Origin: Roseicella aerolata
GTDB lineage: Bacteria > Pseudomonadota > Alphaproteobacteria > Acetobacterales > Acetobacteraceae
Reading direction: 5' to 3'
Length of the DNA stretch: 64,000 bases
Assembly: GCF_020523605.1 (NCBI RefSeq)
Contig: NZ_JAJAQI010000009.1
Location: 89,189 to 153,188 of the forward strand
Translations under genes and position numbers: made by a program
The notes under the pieces: model-generated
What the model saw: only the letters and a program-made list of their open reading frames with translations
What the model was told of the DNA's origin: nothing
Database searches by the model: none
Shown: positions 1 to 11,726 of the stretch, in pieces
Numbering within the stretch: the stretch's first letter is position 1
Layout of the letters: the number at the start of each line of letters is the position of its first letter

Positions 1-5
1 CGACC

Positions 6-1181
6 ATGGCCGCCCCCGAAGCCTGCATCGTTGGCTGGGCCCATAGCCCCTTCGGCAAGTCCGAGGAGCCGGACCTGGAGGGCCTGCTGGCCAGGGTCGG
101 CCGCGCCGCCATCGAGGATGCCGGCATCTCTCCCGCCGAGATCGATGCCGGCTTCGTCGGCGTCTTCGGTGAGGGCTTCACCAACCAGGGCTTCCCGAGT
201 TCGCTGGTCCTGCAGAGCGTGCCGGAACTGCGCTTCAAGCCCATCACCCGCTTCGAGAATGCCTGCGCCACCGGCACCGCCGCGATCCATGGTGCGCTGG
301 ATTTCCTCGCGGCAAAGCGGGGCCGCTTCGCCCTGGTGCTGGGCGCCGAGAAGATGACGGCGACGCCCGGCGCCCAGATCGGCGAGATCCTGCTGAACGC
401 CAGCTACCGCAAGACCGAGCAGGACATCCAGGGCGGCTTCGCCGGCGTCTTCGCCCGCATCGCCGAGAGCTACTTCCAGCGCCATGGCGACCAGTCCGAT
501 GCGCTGGCCGCCATCGCCGCCAAGAATCACAAGAACGGCGTCGACAATCCCTGGGCGCAGATGCGCAAGGACCTGGGCTTCGCCTTCTGCCGCGCCGAGA
601 GCGAGAAGAACCCCTTCGTCGCCCCGCCGCTGAAGCGCACGGACTGCTCCCTCGTCTCGGATGGCGCCGCTGCCCTGGTGCTGACCGATGCCGAGACGGC
701 GAGGACCATGCAGAAGGCCGTGCGCTTCCGCGCCGCGGTGCAGGTGAACGACTTCCTGCCCATCGCCTCCCGCGACATCACCAGATTCGAGGGTCCGCGC
801 GAGGCCTGGAAACGGGCGCTCGACCAGGCCGGCCTGAAGGACGTCACGGACCTCTCCTTCGTCGAGACGCATGACTGCTTCACCATCGCCGAGTTGATCG
901 AATACGAGGCGATGGGCCTGACTCCGGAAGGCCAGGGCGCCCGCGCGGTGCTGGAAGGCTGGACCGCCGCGGATGGCAGGCTGCCGGTCAACCGCTCCGG
1001 CGGGCTGAAATCCAAGGGCCATCCGATCGGGGCGACGGGAATTTCCATGCATGTGCTGACGGCCATGCAGCTCACCGGCACCGCCGGGGCCATGCAGCTG
1101 CCGAAGGCGGATATCGGGGGCATCTTCAACATGGGTGGGGCGGCGGTCGCCAACTACGTCTCGGTCCTGGAGCGCGCGTGA
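6..1181 (+). CDS. Thiolase family protein (SCP-x / acetyl-CoA acetyltransferase type)
   Basis: A 391-residue thiolase that would cleave or condense acyl-CoA thioesters in fatty-acid or side-chain catabolism. The nucleophile Cys87 lies in ENACATGTAA. The HDCF motif at residues 289-292 and the GHPIGATG loop with His339 are typical of the SCP2/SCP-x branch. The classical C-terminal CxG cysteine is absent (the protein reads NMGGAAVANY), as in other SCP-x-like thiolases. The open frame begins six bases into the window, so the promoter and any upstream partner (often an OB-fold/zinc-ribbon or MaoC protein) are not visible. A hairpin and cutA follow. The family is secure; the substrate is unknown. 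Confidence 0.9.
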   Translation: MAAPEACIVGWAHSPFGKSEEPDLEGLLARVGRAAIEDAGISPAEIDAGFVGVFGEGFTNQGFPSSLVLQSVPELRFKPITRFENACATGTAAIHGALDFLAAKRGRFALVLGAEKMTATPGAQIGEILLNASYRKTEQDIQGGFAGVFARIAESYFQRHGDQSDALAAIAAKNHKNGVDNPWAQMRKDLGFAFCRAESEKNPFVAPPLKRTDCSLVSDGAAALVLTDAETARTMQKAVRFRAAVQVNDFLPIASRDITRFEGPREAWKRALDQAGLKDVTDLSFVETHDCFTIAELIEYEAMGLTPEGQGARAVLEGWTAADGRLPVNRSGGLKSKGHPIGATGISMHVLTAMQLTGTAGAMQLPKADIGGIFNMGGAAVANYVSVLERA

Positions 1182-1235
1182 CAGCCGGGGAAGGCGAAGC
1201 CTTTCCGGGCCGCCGGCGGCAGTGCCGCCAACCCG

Positions 1236-1257
1236 CCAGGGGCCGAAGGGCCCCTGG
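1236..1257. terminator. Intergenic hairpin after the thiolase gene
   Basis: A perfect 9-bp stem (CCAGGGGCC pairing with GGCCCCTGG, loop gaag) sits 55 nt after the thiolase stop and 18 nt before cutA. No T-run follows, so termination is inferred. It could equally be an mRNA-stabilising hairpin. Confidence 0.5.
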
Positions 1258-1275
1258 AACCCCCGGGTCTGGCCG

Positions 1276-1605
1276 ATGAGCGACACCGTCCTCTGGGTCT
1301 ATGTGACGGCGGCCGATGCCGAGGAAGCGCGCCGGATCGGCCGCGCCCTGGTCGAGGAGCACCTCGCCGCCTGCGTCAACATCCTGCCGGGCCATACGGC
1401 CATCTACCGGTGGGAAGGTAGGGTGGAGGAATCGGCGGAAGCCGCCTTCATCGCCAAGACCACCGCGACCCGATTCGAGGCGCTGCGGGCGCGCATCCGC
1501 AGCCTGCACAGCTACGAACTGCCGGCCATCGTCGCCTTGCCGGCGGCGGATGGCGATCCCGAATTCCTGGACTGGGTGCGGGCGCAGTCCGGGACATCGA
1601 CCTGA
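1276..1605 (+). CDS. cutA: Divalent-cation tolerance protein CutA
   Basis: A 109-residue cytoplasmic trimer-forming protein of the CutA1 family, about the usual length. The N-terminus MSDTVLWVYVTAADAEEA and the HLAACVNILPG and YRWEGRVEE stretches are the family signature. CutA was linked to copper tolerance in E. coli and resembles PII proteins in fold, but its exact biochemical role is unsettled. The start at the ATG of MSDTV was chosen over an upstream in-frame ATG, because the extra 47 residues would overlap the thiolase and the upstream hairpin and look non-coding. Confidence 0.93.
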   Translation: MSDTVLWVYVTAADAEEARRIGRALVEEHLAACVNILPGHTAIYRWEGRVEESAEAAFIAKTTATRFEALRARIRSLHSYELPAIVALPAADGDPEFLDWVRAQSGTST

Positions 1606-1770
1606 CGCTGCCGCATCGGCGCTGGCAGGGTCTCAGGGCCTGATCCCGTTCCGCCTGCGGCGCGGCATGTGCCGCGGACCGCATGCGCGGCCCCAGCCGC
1701 CGATGGCGGCTGCAGGTCAGGACTGACGCCGGTCGGTGTGAGACCTTCCGGACATGGCCGGAGGGGCAAG

Positions 1771-1800
1771 GGCGTTCACGCCGGCCCGCGATCGTCTCTA
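1771..1800 (+). repeat. Dispersed palindromic repeat, copy 1 (partial)
   Basis: GGCGTTCACGCC followed by GGCCCGCGATCGTCTCTA. It matches the right half of the repeat also seen at 12364, 15871 (inverted), 51257 and 53536. Its last three bases are the complement of the ispDF stop codon, so the element abuts the gene end exactly. Confidence 0.6.
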
Positions 1801-2949
1801 GCCGGGCAGCATCACCATAGCCGCTGCCTGCGCCGCGATCCCCTCCCCCCGGCCGGTGAAGCCCAGCCGCTCGGTCGTCGTCGCCTTCACGCCGACCCGC
1901 CCCGGCTCCACGCCGAGCAGTTCTGCAAGCCTCGCCTGCATCGCCTCGCGGTGCGGCCCGATCTTGGGCCGCTCGCAGAGCAGCGTGACATCGGCATTGG
2001 CCAGCACCCCGCCGCGCACCGCGATCCGCTCCGCGGCGTGGCGCAGGAACTGCGCACTGTCCGCTCCCTTCCACCGCATCTCGGAGGGCGGGAACCACCG
2101 CCCGATATCGCCTTCCGCCAGGGCGCCGTAGATGGCGTCGCACAGCGCATGGATGCCGACATCGGCATCCGAATGGCCCTCCAGCCCGAACTCGCAGGGA
2201 ATGGTCACGCCGCACAGCACCATGGGCCGACCGGCCTCGATGCGGTGCACGTCGAAGCCGGTGCCGATGCGCGGCAGCATGCGGGTCATGAGCTGCGCCT
2301 CCACGCGCGCCAGGTCCTCGGGGAAGGTGATCTTCACATTGGTCTCGGCGCCGGGGACCAGTGCCACGGCCTCGCCGGTGCGCTCCAGCAACTGGGCGTC
2401 GTCGGTCGCCTCTTCGGCCGCGGCCCGGTGGGCGGCGAGCAGGGCCGGAAACCGGAAGGCCTGTGGCGTCTGGGCGCGGTAGAGGCCGGCGCGCGGCACC
2501 GTCTCCAGGATGCGGCCGGCCTCGCCGCGCTTCAGCGTATCCGCGACCGGCTGGGCGGGGATGGCGCCCGGGCAGCGCTCCAGCGCCGCGAGCAGCGCCG
2601 GGATGGTGCCGCGGGGGATGACGGGGCGGGCGGCATCATGCACCAGCACCACCGCGGGTGGCGGGGCCTGGCGTGCCAGCGCCTCCAGCCCGGCGCGCAC
2701 GCTGTCCTGGCGCGTCTCCCCGCCCGGGACGGGCGGCAGCGCCGGCAGCCCCTCAAGGATGGCGGCGACGCGTGCCGCCTCGCCTGCGGCGCAGACGGGC
2801 TGGATCAGCGTGACGCCCTCCTCGGCCAGCAGCGACTCGGCCGCGTGCCGCAGCACCGGCCGGCCGAGGAGGGACAGGTACTGTTTCGGCTGGTCGGCCC
2901 CGAACCGGGTGCCCCGGCCGGCGGCCATCAGGAGAGCGGCGATCGTCAT
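1798..2949 (-). CDS. ispDF: Bifunctional IspD/IspF enzyme (MEP pathway)
   Basis: A fused enzyme of the non-mevalonate isoprenoid pathway. Residues 1-223 are 2-C-methyl-D-erythritol 4-phosphate cytidylyltransferase, with the nucleotide-binding loop AALLMAAGRGTRFG, lysine in DQPKQY, and DAARP. From Met224 follows 2-C-methyl-D-erythritol 2,4-cyclodiphosphate synthase, with metal ligands Asp233 and His235 in GFDVHRIE and EGHSDADV further on. The fusion is common in alphaproteobacteria, and the 383-residue length matches known IspDF proteins. It is divergent from dusB across about 160 bp, a conserved alphaproteobacterial neighbourhood. Confidence 0.96.
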   Translation of the reverse strand: MTIAALLMAAGRGTRFGADQPKQYLSLLGRPVLRHAAESLLAEEGVTLIQPVCAAGEAARVAAILEGLPALPPVPGGETRQDSVRAGLEALARQAPPPAVVLVHDAARPVIPRGTIPALLAALERCPGAIPAQPVADTLKRGEAGRILETVPRAGLYRAQTPQAFRFPALLAAHRAAAEEATDDAQLLERTGEAVALVPGAETNVKITFPEDLARVEAQLMTRMLPRIGTGFDVHRIEAGRPMVLCGVTIPCEFGLEGHSDADVGIHALCDAIYGALAEGDIGRWFPPSEMRWKGADSAQFLRHAAERIAVRGGVLANADVTLLCERPKIGPHREAMQARLAELLGVEPGRVGVKATTTERLGFTGRGEGIAAQAAAMVMLPG

Positions 2950-3108
2950 CGCGGCGGACCCTAGCCCGCGATCGCGCCGGCTGGAACTCGCCCGGCCTGG
3001 AAATCACCGCGGGTCAGGGTGGGCTCCGGGGCACCATGATGAAAACTGTCGCCATCCGGCCCGCGGCGCGTTGCCCGCCGGCATCACTTGACCTACCTTG
3101 CCCAAATC

Positions 3109-4212
3109 ATGAGCAACCTCACGCCTCCCAGCGATCCCCGGACCGCTCCCGTGTCCGGTTTGCGGTCGCTCGCGGTCGGCCCGGTCCGGATCGAGACGCC
3201 TGTCTATCTGGCGCCGATGTCGGGCGTCACCGACCTTCCCTTCCGCCGGCTCGCCCGCGCCCAGGGGACGGGCATGGTCGTCAGCGAGATGATCGCCTCC
3301 CAGGCGATGGTGCGGGAGAACCGCCAGACGCTGAAGATGGCCGAGGTGGACGGATTTGGTGCCCCCTCCGCCGTCCAGCTCGCGGGCTGCGAGCCCACCG
3401 TGATGGCGGAGGCAGCGAAGCTCGCCGCGGACAGAGGCGCGGCGATCATCGACATCAATTTCGGCTGCCCGGTGAAGAAGGTGGCGGTCGGCCAGCAGGC
3501 CGGCAGCGCCCTGATGCGGGACGAGGTGAAGGCCGCCGCCATCCTGGAAGCCACGGTGAAGGCCGTCTCCGTGCCCGTCACCCTCAAGATGCGCATGGGC
3601 TGGGACCACCAGTCGCTGAACGCCCCCCGACTGGCGCGGATCGCCGAGGAATGCGGCATCCGCCTGGTGACCATCCATGGCCGCACCCGGCAGATGCTCT
3701 ATACCGGCACAGCCGACTGGGCCTTCGTGCGCAAGGTGAAGGAAGCGGTGCAGATCCCCGTTCTCGTGAACGGGGACATCCTGACGCCGGAGCATGCCGC
3801 CGAGGCGCTGCGGCAGTCGGGCGCGGATGGTGTCATGATCGGCCGCGGCTGCTACGGCCGGCCGTGGTTCCCACGCCAGGTGGCGGAGTACCTCGCGACC
3901 GGGGAGCCTCCCGCCGAGCCCAGCCTGGCCGAGCAGCTCGAGATCCTGCTCGGCCATTACCGCGACATGCTGTCGCACCATGGCACCACCACCGGGGTGC
4001 GGCTGGCGCGCAAGCATATTGCTTGGTATTCCAAAGGTCTGCCGGGCTCGGCTGAGTTCCGGTCTAAGATCAACCAGGTCGATACGCCCGAGGCGGTGGA
4101 GGCTCTCATTCACGGCTACTACCAGCCGCTGCTCGACCAGGGGCTGGAGGCCGTGCGCGCGGCCTCCCACGCCAGGGGCCTCACCAAGGACGAGGAGCGC
4201 CTCGCGGCATGA
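3109..4212 (+). CDS. dusB: tRNA-dihydrouridine synthase DusB
   Basis: An FMN enzyme that reduces uridine to dihydrouridine in t[19 protein letters not shown] opens the TIM barrel, [11 protein letters not shown] carries the conserved cysteine loop, and VNGDI and GRGCYGRPW are the flavin phosphate region. The frame can extend to a TTG at 3088, but the ATG at 3109 fits family length better (367 residues). No ribosome-binding site precedes either codon. A TTGCCC at 3071 and TACCTT at 3094 with 17-bp spacing would put transcription near 3109, so a leaderless message is possible. The stop overlaps the ntrB start (ATGA), making this the first gene of the ntr operon. Confidence 0.94.
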   Translation: MSNLTPPSDPRTAPVSGLRSLAVGPVRIETPVYLAPMSGVTDLPFRRLARAQGTGMVVSEMIASQAMVRENRQTLKMAEVDGFGAPSAVQLAGCEPTVMAEAAKLAADRGAAIIDINFGCPVKKVAVGQQAGSALMRDEVKAAAILEATVKAVSVPVTLKMRMGWDHQSLNAPRLARIAEECGIRLVTIHGRTRQMLYTGTADWAFVRKVKEAVQIPVLVNGDILTPEHAAEALRQSGADGVMIGRGCYGRPWFPRQVAEYLATGEPPAEPSLAEQLEILLGHYRDMLSHHGTTTGVRLARKHIAWYSKGLPGSAEFRSKINQVDTPEAVEALIHGYYQPLLDQGLEAVRAASHARGLTKDEERLAA

Positions 4213-5401
4213 GTGGCGCGATCGCCGCCCGGCCGCGCCTCGTGGCACCGCCCCAGCCGGCCCGCGCCGTGCCGCTGCCGGAGGCCGCGGCGATCCTCTC
4301 CGCCCTGCCGATGCCGGCCGTGGTGCTCGATGCCGAGAACCGCTTCCGCTATGTGAACCCGGCGGCCGAGCTGTTCTTCCAGCTCTCCTTCCCGACGCTC
4401 GCCGCCATGCGCCTGTCCGACCTGCTGCCGGAGGACAGCCGGCTCTTCGCCCTGCTTGCCCAGGTGCGTCAGCACGAGGCGCCGGTCTCCGATCACGACC
4501 TCGCACTGGAGAGCCCGCGCCTGCATCGCCGCGGCGTCGCGGCGCATGGCGCGCCGCTGCCGGAGATGCCGGGCGGCGTCGTGCTGACCCTGCAGGACGG
4601 CTCCACCGCGCAGATGATGAACCGCCAGCTCAACTTCCTCGGCGCCGCCCGCGGGGCCTCGGCCATGGCGGAGATGCTGGCGCATGAGGTGAAGAACCCG
4701 CTCTCCGGCATTCGCGGCGCCGCTCAGTTGCTGGAGCAGTCCAGCACGGAAGAGGGCGACCGGGAGCTCTGCCAGCTCATCCAGGATGAGGCCGACCGCA
4801 TCCGCGGCCTCGTCGACCGGATGGACATGTTCTCCGACCGCCCGGTGGAGCTCGGCCCGGTGAACATCCACCAAGTGCTCGACCATGTCCGGCGCGTGGC
4901 GCAGAACGGCTTCGCCGCGCATATCCGGATCGTTGAGGACTACGACCCCTCCCTCCCGCAGGTCTGGGGCAATCGGGACCAGCTGGTGCAGATCCTGCTG
5001 AACCTGGTGAAGAATGCAGCAGAAGCCGTTGATCCGATGGGCGGGGAGATCATGCTCTCCACCGCCTATCACCACGGCGTCCGCATCGCCGTGCCGGGCA
5101 GCCGGGAACGCGTGCACCTGCCCCTGCAGGTGAGCGTCAGGGACAACGGCCCGGGTATCCCGGAGCCGGTGCGCGCCACGCTGTTCGAGCCCTTCGTGAC
5201 CACCAAGCGCGGCGGTCAGGGCCTGGGTCTTGCATTGGTGGCCAAGCTGGTCGCCGATCAGGGCGGCCTGATTGAGTGTGACAGCCGTCCTGGCCGGACC
5301 GTCTTCCGCCTCTCCCTCGCCATGCCGCCCAGCGCGCCACGGCAGGCGGGGGCGGCGACGGGCCCCGGCGACAAGGGCCCGGCGATGCGTCCCAAGGGTC
5401 G

Positions 5402-5405
<4 letters not shown>
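4209..5405 (+). CDS. ntrB: Nitrogen regulation sensor histidine kinase NtrB
   Basis: A cytoplasmic PAS-containing histidine kinase/phosphatase that responds to PII and controls NtrC. The PAS domain occupies about residues 25-130. The phospho-acceptor is His159 in [12 protein letters not shown]. The ATPase domain follows, with the N box [20 protein letters not shown], and [13 protein letters not shown]. The length of 398 residues is slightly above the usual 350-390. It overlaps dusB by ATGA at its start and ntrC by four bases at its end, so the three are translated as one unit. Confidence 0.95.
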
Positions 5406-6846
<1,441 letters not shown>

Positions 6847-6847
<1 letters not shown>

Positions 6848-9252
6848 TGGCCCTTGGGCGCGCCGCGGGGCGCGAAGCAGGTCAGGGGCCTGTCCCGGAG
6901 CGGGAGGCGGCCGGGCGCCGCGGCCTGCCGCGACGAATCGCGGACCTGCTGCTCGGCCGCGGGATGACGCTCGGCCTCGCGGTCGGGGCGCTGCTGCTCG
7001 GCATCGCCACCTTCACCGTGCTGGCCGATGGCAACCCCTTCGGCCCGACCCGGCCGGGGGTCGAGCTGGGGCTGATGCTGGTCAGCCTGCTGGTGCTGGT
7101 GCTGCTCGGCGCCTCCCTCGCCGGCCGGCTGGTGCGGGTCTGGGCGGAGCGGCGGCGCGGCTCGGCCGGCGCCCGGCTGCATGTGCGGCTGGTGCTGCTC
7201 TTCGGCGTCGTCTCGGTCGTCCCCGCCATCCTGGTGGCCGGCTTCGCCGCGGCCTTCTTCAATCTCGGCATCCAGGCCTGGTTCGGCGACCGCGTCCGCA
7301 CCGCGCTGGAGGCCAGCCGGCAGGTCGCCCAGGCCTATTTGGAGGAGCACCGGAACAATATCCGGGGCGATGCGCTGGCCATGGCGAATGACCTGAACCG
7401 CGCCGGCTCCCTGCTGCTTGCGGACCAGGGCCGGAGCTTCGCCCAGGTGCTGGCGACGCATACCCTGCTGCGCGGCCTGACCGAGGCGGTGGTCTTCGAC
7501 CCGACGCTCCGCCGCCCCATGGCGCAGTACGGCCCGACCGCGAATTTCGAGCTGGACCCGCCGCCCGACTGGGCCATCGACATCGCCCGGCAGGGCGACG
7601 TCGCCGTCCTGCCGGACGAACAGTCGGGCCGCGTGCGCGCGGTGGTCGCGCTCGACAGCCGGCCCATGCTGATGCTGGTGATCGGCCGCCCGGTGGATCC
7701 GGAGGTGGTGAACAACCAGCAGCGCGCCGAGCGCGAGGTGGCGCAGTACGAGCTGCTCGACCGCAACCGGTACGGGTTGCAGGTCACCTTCATCATGATC
7801 TTCGCGGTCGCCGCCCTGCTGGTGCTGCTGGCGGCGGTGCTGATCGGCCTCGTGCTGGCCAACCAGCTGGCCCGGCCGATCGGGCGGCTGATCGTGGCGG
7901 CCGAGCGGGTGCGCGCCGGCGACCTCTCGACGCGGGTGGAGGAGGCGGCGACGGATGAGGAACTTTCCAGCCTCACCCGCGCCTTCAACCGCATGACCAA
8001 CCAGCTCGCCGCGCAGCGTTCCGAGCTGATGCAGGCCTACCGGCAGATCGACGACCGCCGCCGCTTCACCGAGACGGTGCTGGCCGGCGTCTCGGCCGGC
8101 GTCGTCGGCCTGGAGCCGGATGGCCGCATCAACCTGCCGAACCGGCGGGCGAGCGAGCTGCTCGGCCTCGACCTCGATGCCGCCATCGGCCTGCCGCTGG
8201 CCGCGGTGGTACCGGAATTCGCGCCCCTTCTGCAACGGATCGGCGAGGAGAACGGCGCCGCGCCGGAGCGGCCCGGCACCGCGGAGATCCGGATCGGCCC
8301 CCCCTCCAACCGCCGCACCCTGCTGGCGCAGCTGGGCGCCGAGTTGCAACCGGCGCAGGATGGCAGCAAGGCGCCCCGCATCGCCGGCTATGTCGTGACC
8401 TTCGACGACATCACCGAGCTGCTCTCGGCCCAGCGCAAGGCGGCCTGGGCCGATGTGGCCCGCCGGATCGCGCATGAGATCAAGAATCCCCTCACCCCGA
8501 TCCAGCTTTCGGCGGAGCGCCTGAAGCGCCGCTACCTGAAGGAAATCCAGTCCGACCCCGACACCTTCAGGGCCTGCACCGACACCATCGTGCGGCAGGT
8601 CGGCGATATCGGCCGCATGGTGGACGAGTTCAGCGCCTTCGCCCGCATGCCCCAGCCGGTGATCAAGCCGGAGGATCTCTCCCAGGTGGTGCGGGAGGCG
8701 CTGGTCCTGCAGCGGGATGCCCATCCGGAGATCGAGTACCGGATCATGCTGCCCGAGGCGGCGCCGGTGGTGCCCTGCGACCGGCGCCTGATCGGCCAGG
8801 CGCTGACGAATCTGTTGCAGAACGCGGCGGACGCGGTCGCCATGCGGGCGCAGGCCGAGGTGCTGGACACGCCGGCGCGGCCGCCCGGGGAGGTCGTGGG
8901 ACACATCACCGTGCGCATCGAGCCAGGCGAGGACATGGTGGCGATAGCCGTGGAGGATGACGGGATCGGCCTGCCGCAGGGGGATGAGCGGGAGCGGCTG
9001 GCCGAACCCTATGTGACCCACAAGGCAAAGGGGACGGGCCTTGGCCTTGCCATCGTGAAGAAGATCATGGAGGACCATGGCGGCAGGCTGGGGCTGGAGG
9101 ACAGGCCCCGCGGTCCGCAGGCGGCGGGGGATGCCTCCTCCGCCGGTGCGCGGGCCGTGCTGACCCTGCCCTGGCGGCCGGCGCAGGATCGGCCCGCCAT
9201 GGGTGACAATGACCGTCCGGATGGGAGCATGAGGCGCGCGCATGGCGCATGA
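6847..9252 (+). CDS. ntrY: Membrane sensor histidine kinase NtrY
   Basis: An 801-residue inner-membrane kinase paired with NtrX. Hydrophobic segments near residues 38-60, 75-95, 115-140 and 310-340 anchor it, with a periplasmic sensing region before the last one. A HAMP linker follows (LARPIGRLIVAAERVRAGDL), then a PAS-like domain. The phospho-acceptor is His543 in ARRIAHEIKNPLTPIQ. The ATPase domain has LLQNAADAV and GTGLGLAIVKKIMEDHGG. NtrYX is associated with nitrogen, redox and envelope control in alphaproteobacteria. The start overlaps the ntrC stop and the end overlaps ntrX by 11 bases. Confidence 0.95.
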
Positions 9253-10666
9253 GATCCTGATCGTCGACGACGAGCCGGACATCCGCGCCCTGATCGAGGG
9301 CATCCTGACGGATGAAGGCTACGAGACCCGGCAGGCGGCAAACTCCGACCAGGCGCTTGCGGCTTTCAAGCAGCGGCGGCCGTCGATGGTCATCCTCGAT
9401 ATCTGGCTGCAGAATTCGAAGCTCGACGGCCTCGGCATTCTGGCCGCCCTGCATCGGGAGGAGCCGCAGGTCCCGGTGGTGATGATCTCCGGCCACGGGA
9501 CCATCGAGACCGCGGTCCGGGCGATCCAGCAGGGCGCCTACGACTTCATCGAGAAGCCCTTCAACTCCGACCGGTTGCTGCTGGTCGTCGCCCGCGCGCT
9601 GGAGGCGGCGCGGCTGCGGCGGGAGAATTCGGAACTCCGCCTGCGCGCCGGGCCGGAGACCGAGCTGGTCGGCATCTCCCAGGGCATCGGCCAATTGCGG
9701 GCGGCGATCGAGCGCGTGGCCCCGACCGGCTCCCGCGTGCTGATCACCGGCCCCGCCGGGTCCGGCAAGGAGGTGGCGGCGCGGATGATCCACGCCCGCA
9801 GCCGTCGCGCCGAGGGCCCCTTCGTCGCGCTGAACTGCGCGACCCTGAACCCCGGCCGCTTCGAGGAGGAGCTCTTCGGACTGGAGGCCGGGCAGGACCC
9901 GGTGGCGCAGCCGCGCCGCGCCGGCGTGCTGGAGCGGGCCCATGGCGGCACGCTGCTGCTGGACGAGGTCGCCGACATGCCGCTGGAAACCCAGGGCAAG
10001 ATCGTGCGCGCCCTGCAGGAGCAAGGCTTCGAGCGCGTCGGCGGCGCGACGCGGGTGAAGGTGGATGTGCGCGTCATCGCCACCACCAATCGCGACCTGC
10101 AGGCCGAGATCGCGGCCGGACGGTTCCGCGAGGACCTGTACTACCGCCTGGCGGTGGTGCCGCTGAAGATCCCCTCGCTGCGGGAGCGGCGGGAGGATGT
10201 GCCGGCACTTGCGCGGCACTTCATGGCCCGCTCGGGCGAGCTCTCCGGCATGTTGGCGCGGGAGCTGGCGGAGGATGCGCTGGCGGCGCTGCAGGCCTAT
10301 GACTGGCCCGGCAATGTCCGGCAGCTCCGCAACCTGATCGACTGGCTGCTGATCATGGCGCCGGGCGAGGCGCGCGATCCGATCCGGGCGGAGATGCTGC
10401 CGCCCGAGGTAGGCTCGGCCGCGCCGGCCATGCTGAAGCTCGACCGCTCCTCCGAGATCATGACCCTGCCGCTGCGCGAGGCACGGGAGCTGTTCGAGAA
10501 GCAGTATCTGGAGGCGCAGCTGCTGCGCTTCGGTGGAAATATCAGCCGGACCGCCAATTTCGTCGGCATGGAGCGCAGCGCACTACACCGGAAGCTGAAA
10601 TTCCTCGGCGTGCATGCCGAGGACCGGACGCCCGCCCAGGCGGCCGCGGCCCCATCGGCGATGTAG
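9242..10666 (+). CDS. ntrX: Response regulator NtrX
   Basis: The receiver has phospho-acceptor Asp53 (MVILDIWLQNS). The AAA+ domain has Walker A GPAGSGKE at residues 170-177 and LLLDEVADMP, and a Fis-like DNA-binding end (GNISRTANFVGMERSALHRK). Where NtrC has GAFTGA, this protein reads GLEAGQDPVAQPRRAG, so it cannot be a normal sigma-54 activator. This agrees with alphaproteobacterial NtrX proteins known to act without RpoN. The ATG lies inside the end of ntrY. A strong hairpin begins four bases after the stop. The hfq/hflX genes often found downstream of ntrX in related bacteria are absent here. Confidence 0.95.
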   Translation: MAHEILIVDDEPDIRALIEGILTDEGYETRQAANSDQALAAFKQRRPSMVILDIWLQNSKLDGLGILAALHREEPQVPVVMISGHGTIETAVRAIQQGAYDFIEKPFNSDRLLLVVARALEAARLRRENSELRLRAGPETELVGISQGIGQLRAAIERVAPTGSRVLITGPAGSGKEVAARMIHARSRRAEGPFVALNCATLNPGRFEEELFGLEAGQDPVAQPRRAGVLERAHGGTLLLDEVADMPLETQGKIVRALQEQGFERVGGATRVKVDVRVIATTNRDLQAEIAAGRFREDLYYRLAVVPLKIPSLRERREDVPALARHFMARSGELSGMLARELAEDALAALQAYDWPGNVRQLRNLIDWLLIMAPGEARDPIRAEMLPPEVGSAAPAMLKLDRSSEIMTLPLREARELFEKQYLEAQLLRFGGNISRTANFVGMERSALHRKLKFLGVHAEDRTPAQAAAAPSAM

Positions 10667-10669
10667 GAT

Positions 10670-10700
10670 GGTGGCGCCCGCCTCGGGGGTGGGCGCCACC
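10670..10700 (+). terminator. Rho-independent-type terminator of the dusB-ntrX operon
   Basis: A perfect 10-bp stem, GGTGGCGCCC and GGGCGCCACC with an 11-base loop, starts four bases past the ntrX stop and is followed by TTCT. It also lies beyond the 3' end of the leftward Bug gene and could serve both strands. Confidence 0.75.
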
Positions 10701-10772
10701 TTCTGGCACAGGCGCGTCCCGGGCCCGGCGGGGCGATGCTGCCGGACGCAGAAAACGCTGGGTGTCCGGAGC

Positions 10773-11726
10773 TTACTCCGCCCGCACTCCGACGGCCTGG
10801 ATCACCCCCCGCCAGGTTTGCCGGTCGCTCTCGATCCGGCGGGCAAGCGCCGCAGCATCCTCGAAGAGCGGCGTCAGGCCGTTCTCGGCCAGCCGCTTCG
10901 GCAGCGCATCGCCCGCCATGGCTTGGCGCAGCGCCGCCTCGAGCCGGCCCGCGACCTCGGCCGGCATGCCGCGCGGGCCGCAGATGCCGAACCAGCCCGT
11001 GACGTCGAAGCCGGGCACGATCTCGGCCAGCGGCCGCGCTTCCGGGAAGACCGGGGAGCGGCCGGAATCGCCGAGGGCCAGCAGCCGCAGCGCGCCGTCC
11101 TGCACTTGGCGCGCCACATCGGCCAGGTTGGTGATCATGAAATCGGTCCGGCCGCCGAGGATGTCCACGACCGCCGGCGTTGCCCCGCGATAGGCGATGT
11201 GCACCATCTGCAACCCGGTCTTCTGCTTCAGCAACTCGCCCGAGAGGTGCTGGGCGGAGCCGACGCCCGCGCTGCCGAAGCTCACCTGCCCCGGCCGCGC
11301 CCGTGCCGCCGCCAGCACGTCCTGCACCGAGGCATAGGGCCCCTTCGCCGCCACCACGAAGCCGTAGGAGGAGAGGGCAAGATTGGCGATGGGTGCGAGG
11401 GCCTCCCCCGGATCGACCGGCAGGCTGGCACCGAGGAGTTGCGGCGCGATGGCCAGCGGGCTCATCGGGCATTGGTAGAGCGTGTTGCCGTCCGGCGCGC
11501 TGCGCGCCACCTCGGCGGCGCCAATGGTGCCGTTCGCGCCCGTGCGGTTCTCGACCACCACCCGGGCGCCCAGCAGAGGCCCGACGGCTTCGGCGGTCAG
11601 CCGCGCGACCAGGTCGGAGGCGCCGCCCGCGGCATAGCCACTGACCAGGCGGATGGTCCGCTCCTGCGCCATGGCCGGCATGGCAAGCGCCACGCCCAGC
11701 ACGAGCCCCAGCATGATGTGGCGCAT
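10773..11726 (-). CDS. Bug-family (TctC-type) periplasmic substrate-binding protein
   Basis: A 317-residue secreted binding protein of the tripartite tricarboxylate transporter type. The signal peptide MRHIMLGLVLGVALAMPAMA ends at AMA-QE. The mature domain starts with RTIRLVSGYAAGGASD and carries VVENRTGANGTIGA, the usual Bug ligand-loop regions. Such proteins bind carboxylates or aromatic acids for TctAB permeases. No tctA or tctB is present, so the ligand cannot be deduced. GGGAGGGAC precedes the ATG at good spacing. It is divergent from the DUF3597 gene. Confidence 0.88.
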   Translation of the reverse strand: MRHIMLGLVLGVALAMPAMAQERTIRLVSGYAAGGASDLVARLTAEAVGPLLGARVVVENRTGANGTIGAAEVARSAPDGNTLYQCPMSPLAIAPQLLGASLPVDPGEALAPIANLALSSYGFVVAAKGPYASVQDVLAAARARPGQVSFGSAGVGSAQHLSGELLKQKTGLQMVHIAYRGATPAVVDILGGRTDFMITNLADVARQVQDGALRLLALGDSGRSPVFPEARPLAEIVPGFDVTGWFGICGPRGMPAEVAGRLEAALRQAMAGDALPKRLAENGLTPLFEDAAALARRIESDRQTWRGVIQAVGVRAE

